The notes under the pieces were generated by a model that saw nothing but the letters and a program-made list of their open reading frames with translations, did no database searches and had not been told where the DNA came from. Positions 1 through 5,356 of a stretch of 25,506 bases of DNA are shown here, piece after piece. Positions within the stretch are counted from its first letter, which is position 1. Each line of letters opens with the position of its first letter. Both the position numbers and the translations under genes were made by a program. The DNA is from Leptolinea sp. UBA5366 (GTDB lineage: Bacteria; Chloroflexota; Anaerolineae; Anaerolineales; Anaerolineaceae): the NCBI GenBank assembly GCA_002407845.1, contig DHPK01000024.1:1-25506 (forward strand). The letters run 5' to 3'.

Positions 1-1
1 G

Positions 2-673
2 ATCTTCGGCGGCGACGGCTGGGCGTACGACATCGGGTACGGCGGACTGGATCACGTCATCGCGCAGAACCAGGATGTCAATATCCTGGTGCTGGATACC
101 GAAGTGTACTCCAACACCGGCGGCCAGGCCTCCAAGTCCACGCCCACCGGCTCGGTTGCCAAGTTCGCGGCCGCCGGCAAGCGTACCAAGAAGAAGGACC
201 TGGGCATGATGGCCATGAGCTACGGCTACGTGTACGTGGCGCAGGTCGCCATGAGCGCCAACCCCGTGCAGCTGCTCAAGGCCATGAACGAGGCCGAAGC
301 CTACAACGGCCCCTCGCTCATCATCGCCTACAGCCCCTGCATCAACCACGGCATCAACATGCGCAACGGTCTGCTGCAGCAGAAGAAGGCAGTTGAATCC
401 GGTCACTGGCCGCTGTTCCGCTACAACCCGGAAAAGATCGCTGCCGGCGAAAATCCGCTGACGATTGACTCCAAGGAACCGTCAATTCCGCTGACCGAAT
501 ATGCTTACGGCGAAAACCGCTACAAGATGCTGCTGAAGAGCGACGAAGCACGCGCGGAAATGCTGATGAAGTCAGCCGAAGTTGAAGGCAAACGCCGCTG
601 GGAACTCTACAAACAGCTGGCTGAACTCAACTACAAAGTCGGTGTCACCGAAGTCGGGAAAGAAGACAAGTAA
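2..673 (+). CDS. nifJ: Pyruvate:ferredoxin (flavodoxin) oxidoreductase, C-terminal part (5' truncated)
   Basis: This is the C-terminal end of the large single-chain enzyme that oxidatively decarboxylates pyruvate to acetyl-CoA and CO2, passing electrons to ferredoxin or flavodoxin in the cytoplasm. The frame is open from base 2, so the start lies outside the window. About 223 residues of a protein that is usually near 1,170 are present. Visible signatures are the thiamine-diphosphate-binding stretch GGDGWAYDIGYGG at the very start, then LDTEVYSNTGGQ and SPCINHG. These belong to the TPP/Mg domain of the family, and the tail YKQLAELNY is also typical. The first ~400 bases use strongly biased GC-ending codons (AAG, GGC, TAC, CTG), as expected for a very highly expressed gene; the bias relaxes towards the 3' end. 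A strong terminator follows. The family assignment is secure; the use of ferredoxin over flavodoxin is not shown by the sequence. Confidence 0.96.
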   Translation: MFGGDGWAYDIGYGGLDHVIAQNQDVNILVLDTEVYSNTGGQASKSTPTGSVAKFAAAGKRTKKKDLGMMAMSYGYVYVAQVAMSANPVQLLKAMNEAEAYNGPSLIIAYSPCINHGINMRNGLLQQKKAVESGHWPLFRYNPEKIAAGENPLTIDSKEPSIPLTEYAYGENRYKMLLKSDEARAEMLMKSAEVEGKRRWELYKQLAELNYKVGVTEVGKEDK

Positions 674-721
674 AGTCTAACCCGATGAACTGGTCGGTGT
701 GTCCGAAGTTCTGATTTGTAA

Positions 722-757
722 AAGACTGAGCCTTTTTAGCGGCTCAGTCTTTTTTTT
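722..757 (+). terminator. Intrinsic terminator after nifJ
   Basis: A perfect 12-bp stem (AAAGACTGAGCC at 722-733 with GGCTCAGTCTTT at 742-753) has an 8-base loop and runs into a seven-T tract at 751-757. It lies about 50 bases after the nifJ stop and before the convergent gene ending at 817. Confidence 0.93.
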
Positions 758-816
758 ACTTTCTGATTGGAATTATTGTAAACACTGAAAGGTGCGATCC
801 AAAGTCCGATAGTCTT

Positions 817-1911
817 TCAATCGTCTCGCATCGGGATATAGCCAGCTTGCTCGATACTGCGCTGACCTTCATCCGAAAGCATCCAGTCGAGGAATTTCCC
901 GCCGGTTTTTTCGCTGTCCACAGCGCGGATCACGCCAAAATAATTTACCGTAAACGGGTAAGACTGGTTTCTCAGATTTTCCGGCTCAGGGCTGATGCCG
1001 TCAACCTTGAGCACCTTGATCCGGTCATGAGCGTAGAGCATGTCAAGATAATATTTATAGGTATAGCCGATACTGGCTGAATTGTTCTGGAACTCCTGGA
1101 CAACTTCAATCAATTCTCCCATACTGCCAACCATCTTAATTTGTTGCGCAGGCAGCATCGGAATGCCTTTCATCACCAGATTTTCCATGGCTGTCTGAGA
1201 ACCCGAATTTGCTTCCCGCTGAAAAGCCTTGATCGCCAGATCATCGCCGCCAACCTGTTTCCAATTGACGATTTCCCCGCTGTAAATTCCGCGAATCTGG
1301 TCAGCAGTCAGGCTGTTCACCGGATTCTCATCACCGGTGATGAAAACAAATGCGTCAAAACAAACCGGTTTCTTGATCAGCGCAACGCCTTCGCTTTCCG
1401 CAAGCGCTAATTCTTCTGCCGATGGTTCTGTGGCAATGACCAGATCGACCGGTTGATTCTCATTGAGGAAAGAGAGATCAGAACGAATCAGGCTGCCTGG
1501 ATTTGGTTCTGAATGAATGAGATGCAGATAGGCTTTATGGGTTGTTGAAAATTTTACAAAACCAGCAGCATTTTCATCGGAAAGTCCCAGCAGCTGACGC
1601 GCAAACTCCATTGCCATCGGGACTGAAACGGTTGAGCCGTCCAAGGAAGGATAAGTCCCGAAATCCCGCTCATAATAATCCTGCTTTCCTTCGGTTGTTA
1701 GCCAGGTGCCTGCCAGCCTTTCCTCTCCAAGCTTGAAAGCATCTGTCGTAGAAATCTGAACCCAGTTTTCTGGGCGTCTGATATTTTGATTAATTTGATT
1801 CCATGATCCGGTTCGATCGCCGGTCATGATTACTTCGGCTTGATCGTTACCCAGACAAAGAAATAGGACAACCATCATGACTGCCAGCCAATGCAAACGA
1901 ATCGTTTTCAT
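817..1911 (-). CDS. PstS-like phosphate-type substrate-binding protein, secreted
   Basis: This 364-residue exported protein belongs to the periplasmic-binding-protein-like superfamily (PstS/SphX type), which captures phosphate or a similar oxyanion outside the membrane. It has an N-terminal signal peptide (hydrophobic run at about residues 8-20). The family motif YPSLDGSTVSVPMA lies near residues 87-100 and REANSGSQTAMENL near 232-245; Ser/Thr and Arg residues in such motifs hold phosphate in PstS proteins. The C-terminal stretch KFLDWMLSDEGQ is also typical. The signal peptide has a Cys, but preceded by LFL, so it does not fit a lipobox. Translation starts at ATG with an AGGAGGA ribosome site 4-5 bases upstream. 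The gene is monocistronic here: no pstCAB transporter genes are present, so it may serve a distant transporter or act in sensing. The ligand is inferred. Confidence 0.85.
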   Translation of the reverse strand: MKTIRLHWLAVMMVVLFLCLGNDQAEVIMTGDRTGSWNQINQNIRRPENWVQISTTDAFKLGEERLAGTWLTTEGKQDYYERDFGTYPSLDGSTVSVPMAMEFARQLLGLSDENAAGFVKFSTTHKAYLHLIHSEPNPGSLIRSDLSFLNENQPVDLVIATEPSAEELALAESEGVALIKKPVCFDAFVFITGDENPVNSLTADQIRGIYSGEIVNWKQVGGDDLAIKAFQREANSGSQTAMENLVMKGIPMLPAQQIKMVGSMGELIEVVQEFQNNSASIGYTYKYYLDMLYAHDRIKVLKVDGISPEPENLRNQSYPFTVNYFGVIRAVDSEKTGGKFLDWMLSDEGQRSIEQAGYIPMRDD

Positions 1912-1928
1912 GTCCTCCTCCTGTTTCC

Positions 1929-1958
1929 AGTATACCGCTGCATCGTTACAGATTTCAA
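1929..1958 (-). promoter_or_regulatory. Sigma-70 promoter of the PstS-like gene
   Basis: On the minus strand, TTGAAA (1953-1958) and TATACT (1929-1934) are separated by 18 bp. Each matches the consensus at five of six bases. The predicted start of transcription is near 1922, which leaves a very short leader holding the AGGAGGA ribosome site. Confidence 0.7.
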
Positions 1959-2093
1959 TTTGCTATTTTATGATCTTGCTCCAAGGCACGCCGCATCTAG
2001 CGGAATCAGGTTGTTCTGCCGAGAATGTTCGTTCGAAAAATGTCGGGCAGCGCAGTCGCTTTTGCCGTATCATTGAATCATCAGGAGAAAAGG

Positions 2094-2936
2094 ATGAACT
2101 CAATCAAAGCCTTTAATCAAACACTTGAATATCTGGAAGAGGTTGGAGACCAAGCGGTCGATGAAAAAGAAATCGTTAGATTATCAGGGTATTAGCTTGC
2201 CATGTTCAGCAGGATTTTCTCAATTTTAGCGGATATTCCATTGAATGAATATCTGAGATCGAGAAAACTGACCCGCGCTGCAATCGAATTGCAAGGGACA
2301 AAGAAAAAGGTCATTGATATTGCATTTGCTTACGGGTATGCGTCTTCTGATTCTTTTACGGCAGCTTTCAAAAAATTTCATCAGCATACGCCGACAGAAA
2401 TCAGGAACGGGTATGAGTTCAAGCATTATTCTCCGCTCAGGTTATCTCTTACAATTGATGGAGGGGACAAAATGGAAATTAAAATTGAAAAGAAAGCTTC
2501 TTTCACGATTGCGGGCATTAAAGAACCTGCCAGCAGCTCGACGAATTTTCCGAAAATTTGGGACAGTTTGTTCGAAAAAGTTGGGTGGCAGGATTTAGAG
2601 AACCTTGGCGATGGCACGAGTTACGGCGCCTGCCTGGAAATGAAGCCAAACGGCGCTTTCAGCTATATGGCAGGGTATGATGTGACTGACATCAAACGGG
2701 CAGAAGCGCTGGGGCTCGAAATTCAGACCGTCCCAGCGGCCGAGTATGCGATCGTGAAACTGGTCGGACCGGTGCCGGATTGCATCCACCAAGGCTGGCA
2801 ATATATCATGAAGTCATTTTTCCCGGAAACCGGCTTCCAACACGCCGGAACGCCGGATTTTGAGGTGTATTCGGAAGGCGACATGAGCAGCCCGGATTAC
2901 CAAATGGAGCTTTGGGTGCCGATCAGACGGGAATAG
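2094..2936 (+). pseudogene. AraC-family regulator with GyrI-like effector domain, interrupted by in-frame TAG
   Basis: Read as one frame from ATG 2094 (AGGAG ribosome site 6 bases upstream), this gives the full architecture of an AraC/XylS-type regulator fused to a GyrI-like ligand-binding domain, about 280 codons. Codons 1-33 (MNSIKAFNQTLEYLEEVGDQ onwards) form the start of the first helix-turn-helix. Codon 34 is TAG (2193-2195), and the frame continues at once with LAMFSRIFSILADIPLNEY, the rest of that helix and linker. The second HTH follows (VIDIAFAYGYASSDSFTAAF), then the GyrI-like domain from about codon 127 (MEIKIEKKASFTIAGI to the end, with MAGYDVTD and DFEVYSEGDM). Family members usually have Ser at or near the stop position, so one base change explains it. 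Downstream codons look intact, so the mutation is recent, a sequencing error, or tolerated through readthrough or internal initiation. Effector unknown. Confidence 0.85.
2460..2466 (+). promoter_or_regulatory. Internal Shine-Dalgarno ahead of the GyrI-like domain
   Basis: GGAGGGG lies five bases before an in-frame ATG at 2472, exactly at the boundary between the AraC DNA-binding part and the GyrI-like domain. Translation from here would give a 154-residue stand-alone GyrI-like protein ending at 2936, independent of the upstream TAG. The site is seen in the sequence; its use is inferred. Confidence 0.5.
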
Positions 2937-3027
2937 CCCCTGCGTTGATCCTGCCACAGGGACCAAGTTATCAGTGCCAAGGAACTTCCAGCCGCTCAAG
3001 AGCGTATACGGTACGAAAGGAAATATT

Positions 3028-3762
3028 ATGAACAGAAAATCGTTTGTGTTATTTTTATCGGTACTTCTCTTGACGCTGAGCGCTTTTTCAACAGCGGCGG
3101 CGCAAGACACTTCGGAGATTAAAGTGCTTGAATCCGAATCCTACAAAATCACTATTGGAAATTACGAAGCAGAAATCTTGATCCCGGAGATGAGCGGGCT
3201 GGCAGACAGCGCTGAAATGACTGAAATCAACCAGTCGTTCAGTGACCACGGCGCTGAACTCATGGCAAATTTTGTCTCTGAGGCGAAAGCGATCCGTAAG
3301 GAATACCCCGTTGATGGACCGCATTACGCCATGCAGTATAAATTCGAAGTCCTCTACGATAATGCCGAGCGGCTGGTTTTTCGCAAGTTTGAATTCAGTG
3401 CGGCTGGCAGCTCAAATTATTCAGCTCAATATTTCACGATTGATAAAGCCGGGAAAAAACTGGTCACACTTGCCGACCATTACAGCCAGCATCCGGACTA
3501 TATGACCGCTATCCGGCAGGAAATTGAATCCAGCATGCGCGCGTACAACCAGTCGAATGAGATGAAATATTGGATTGATGAAGCACCCGGAGCAACAGAC
3601 CCCAAGGTTTCATTGGATCAGGTCTTCAGCAAGATCGAAGAGAACCGGCAATATTACCTCAATCAGGATGGGGATGTCGTCATAACATTCAACAAATATG
3701 ATGTTGCGCCCGGAGCGATGGGAACGCCTGAATTTGTAATTCCTGCTGATTTATTCAAATAA
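3028..3762 (+). CDS. Secreted DUF3298-domain protein (RsiV C-terminal-like)
   Basis: This 244-residue exported protein has a signal peptide (residues 1-26, probable cleavage at STAAAQ/D) followed by a DUF4163/DUF3298-type region, the extracytoplasmic fold found in Bacillus RsiV and PdaC. The hallmark is at the C terminus: YYLNQDGDVVITFNKYD, then APGAMGTPEFVIP. The N-terminal cytoplasmic anti-sigma segment and membrane anchor of RsiV are absent, so it is not an anti-sigma factor of that design. In RsiV this domain binds lysozyme; whether it does so here is unknown. The start at ATG 3028 is chosen because a GAAAGGA site sits 7-8 bases upstream and the signal peptide begins there; an upstream in-frame start at 2974 has neither. 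A strong terminator follows. The next gene is a paralogue with the same signal peptide style and the same C-terminal domain. Confidence 0.82.
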   Translation: MNRKSFVLFLSVLLLTLSAFSTAAAQDTSEIKVLESESYKITIGNYEAEILIPEMSGLADSAEMTEINQSFSDHGAELMANFVSEAKAIRKEYPVDGPHYAMQYKFEVLYDNAERLVFRKFEFSAAGSSNYSAQYFTIDKAGKKLVTLADHYSQHPDYMTAIRQEIESSMRAYNQSNEMKYWIDEAPGATDPKVSLDQVFSKIEENRQYYLNQDGDVVITFNKYDVAPGAMGTPEFVIPADLFK

Positions 3763-3784
3763 ATTTAATCGTTGATTTTTTTCT

Positions 3785-3824
3785 AAACAGGCTGCCATTC
3801 TTATGACGGGCAGCCTGTTTTTTC
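3785..3824 (+). terminator. Intrinsic terminator after first DUF3298 gene
   Basis: A perfect 12-bp stem (AAACAGGCTGCC at 3785-3796 with GGCAGCCTGTTT at 3809-3820) is followed by T-rich sequence. It separates the two DUF3298 genes into different transcripts. Confidence 0.92.
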
Positions 3825-3861
3825 TTTTTCATTTCTTGAAAACACCTCATCGGACTCTAAA

Positions 3862-3917
3862 GGTTCAAAAACAGAAAAGGTTCATTTCCGGTTCATCCTA
3901 TTTTCAATACTGATTCA
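3862..3917 (+). promoter_or_regulatory. Phased TTCA direct repeats, PHO-box-like operator
   Basis: TTCA occurs at 3881, 3892, 3903 and 3914, an exact 11-bp period over four units (GGTTCA, GGTTCA, TTTTCA, GATTCA). A further GGTTCA lies at 3862-3867, 17 bp before the first phased unit. Direct repeats every 11 bp are how OmpR/PhoB-family response regulators bind; the Streptomyces PHO box (GTTCACC-type, 11-nt units) is the closest described pattern. The block lies 120-160 bp before the acidic-repeat gene at 4040, where an activator site would fit. The periodicity is seen directly; the regulator is inferred. The rest of 3825-4039 holds no gene. Confidence 0.6.
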
Positions 3918-4039
3918 AATTTCCCGACATGCTTACATTAAGAATACCTTTACGAGGCGGAAAACCTGAAACTTCAGCGAATGGGCAGGCGTTCCAGCTG
4001 TGGAGGCCTCTAAAATTTTGAAAAGAAATTAAGAACGTT

Positions 4040-5269
4040 ATGAAAGGTATGAATAGAATGAATAGGAAAATTATTAGCATTATTTTACTTGGAAGTCTGG
4101 TTATTTTGAGCGCTTTCAGCTCTGTCTCAGCTGACCGTGGACCCCATCGGCTACAGAACTTTGAATATGGCTCCACCCAAGGAAATCAAAAATCTGGGAA
4201 TTGTATGTGCACCTGTGATTGTGATTTTTCAAAAACAGAAGATGATTTTTACGGCTGGATGGAAGATGAGTTTGACCCCGCTTACGAGTCCGATTGGATG
4301 GAAGATGGGTTTGATAACGCGTATGAAACCGATTGGATGAACGATGAGTTTGACCCCACTTACGAGTCTGAGTGGATGAACGACAAATTCGACTACACAA
4401 CCGAGTCCGACTTGATGAGCGATGAGTTTGACCCCGCAACCGAATCCGATTGGATGAACGATGAGTTTGACCCAGCATATGAATCCGACTGGATGAGCGA
4501 TGAGTTCGACTACACAACCGAGTCCGATTGGATCAGCGATGAGTTTGACACCGCGTCCGAATCCGACTGGATGAGCGGTGAGATCGACCCCGCATCCGAA
4601 TCCGACTGGATGGTCGATGAAGTTGCTGCCGAATCAGGACCAACAGTCCAATCAAGCTGGGATTATAGCCGAACAATCGGTCAGGCAGCAATCGATGTCC
4701 AGACTCCGGAACTCAGCGGACTGGCTGACAGCGAACTGGAAAATCAATTGAATGAAGCATTTTCTGCACAGGCAGAATCCATGATCCGCGCGTTTGAGTC
4801 AGACCAGCTCGACTCAGAAACTGAAGGCGGTTTCGAATTTTCAGCCTTCGGCTATGATCTGTTACAGGACGATGAGGACCAATTGGTAATCGCAGTCTAC
4901 ACTTCCATGATCGGCGCCTCAAGCGAAATATTTGCCGAATATTACACAATCGGCAAAGAGAATGGCAACCTGGTTACGCTCTCTGAGCTGTTTGACGGCA
5001 TCGACTATATCACTCCCATCCGGGATTATCTGCTCGGAGAAATGTTGACAGCAAATCGGACAGAAGGGGCTTCCTATTGGGTTCAGGACGGCAGCGAGAG
5101 CGATCCGTTTGCGGCTGAACTTGAAATGATCCTGCGCAGCGCAGAGGAACGCCATCATTTTTATCTGAACGAAGACGGGGAGATCGTGATCACGTTCGAC
5201 CCATACGAGGCAGGTCCCGGCTCAATGGGAAATCCGGAGTTTGTCATCCCGGCTGACGTAGTCAAATAA
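4040..5269 (+). CDS. Secreted acidic-repeat protein with C-terminal DUF3298 domain
   Basis: This 409-residue exported protein has four parts. Residues 1-31 are a signal peptide (cleavage probably after SVSA). Residues 32-74 hold a short segment with a CMCTCDCD cluster (Cys 55, 57, 59, 61). Residues 75-191 are nine head-to-tail copies of a 13-residue acidic unit such as DEFDPAYESDWMN. Residues ~205-409 are a DUF4163/DUF3298-like domain ending FYLNEDGEIVITFDPYE, GPGSMGNPEFVIP, clearly paralogous to the gene at 3028. The repeats are very acidic and nearly free of Lys/Arg, with one Phe and usually one Trp per unit. I do not recognise the repeat as a named family; metal or cation binding or a surface spacer are possibilities. 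The start is uncertain: ATGs at 4040, 4049 and 4058 are in frame, and 4058 (MNRKII) matches the paralogue's start and has AAAGG upstream. Confidence 0.82.
   Translation: MKGMNRMNRKIISIILLGSLVILSAFSSVSADRGPHRLQNFEYGSTQGNQKSGNCMCTCDCDFSKTEDDFYGWMEDEFDPAYESDWMEDGFDNAYETDWMNDEFDPTYESEWMNDKFDYTTESDLMSDEFDPATESDWMNDEFDPAYESDWMSDEFDYTTESDWISDEFDTASESDWMSGEIDPASESDWMVDEVAAESGPTVQSSWDYSRTIGQAAIDVQTPELSGLADSELENQLNEAFSAQAESMIRAFESDQLDSETEGGFEFSAFGYDLLQDDEDQLVIAVYTSMIGASSEIFAEYYTIGKENGNLVTLSELFDGIDYITPIRDYLLGEMLTANRTEGASYWVQDGSESDPFAAELEMILRSAEERHHFYLNEDGEIVITFDPYEAGPGSMGNPEFVIPADVVK
4262..4612 (+). repeat. Nine 39-bp tandem repeats encoding an acidic 13-residue unit
   Basis: There are nine in-register 39-bp units, each coding for a variant of (E/N/S)DEFDPAYESDWM. 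Units 3-5 (4340-4456) and 6-8 (4457-4573) correspond one to one: the FDYTTESD variant appears in units 4 and 7, and these share more than 20 identical consecutive bases. The tract therefore grew in part by duplication of a 117-bp three-unit block. Confidence 0.93.
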
Positions 5270-5305
5270 AATAGCGCGTCTGAAACTCCCATAGAACATA
5301 AAATG

Positions 5306-5333
5306 AGAACGCCCTTCTATTGAAGGGCGTTCT
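5306..5333. terminator. Hairpin terminator between convergent genes
   Basis: A perfect 12-bp stem (AGAACGCCCTTC at 5306-5317 with GAAGGGCGTTCT at 5322-5333) has a four-base loop. It lies between two genes that end tail to tail (5269 and 5357). Neither side has a strong T tract, so it is probably a shared or moderate terminator. Confidence 0.75.
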
Positions 5334-5356
5334 TGATCATAGAAATTCGAAATTCA

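Noticed and set aside
3028..3762. Annotation as RsiV-type anti-sigma factor
   Set aside because: Only the extracytoplasmic domain is present; the N-terminal sigma-binding segment and membrane span are missing and no sigma factor is adjacent.
3940..4039. Possible riboswitch (c-di-GMP-like) before the acidic-repeat gene
   Set aside because: A few short inverted words such as the GAGGCCTC palindrome are present, but none of the conserved c-di-GMP aptamer bases or stems could be found.
4116..4517. Minus-strand Arg/Ser-rich frame of 133 codons with repeats
   Set aside because: It is the antisense shadow of the acidic 13-residue repeats and has no ribosome site or family features.
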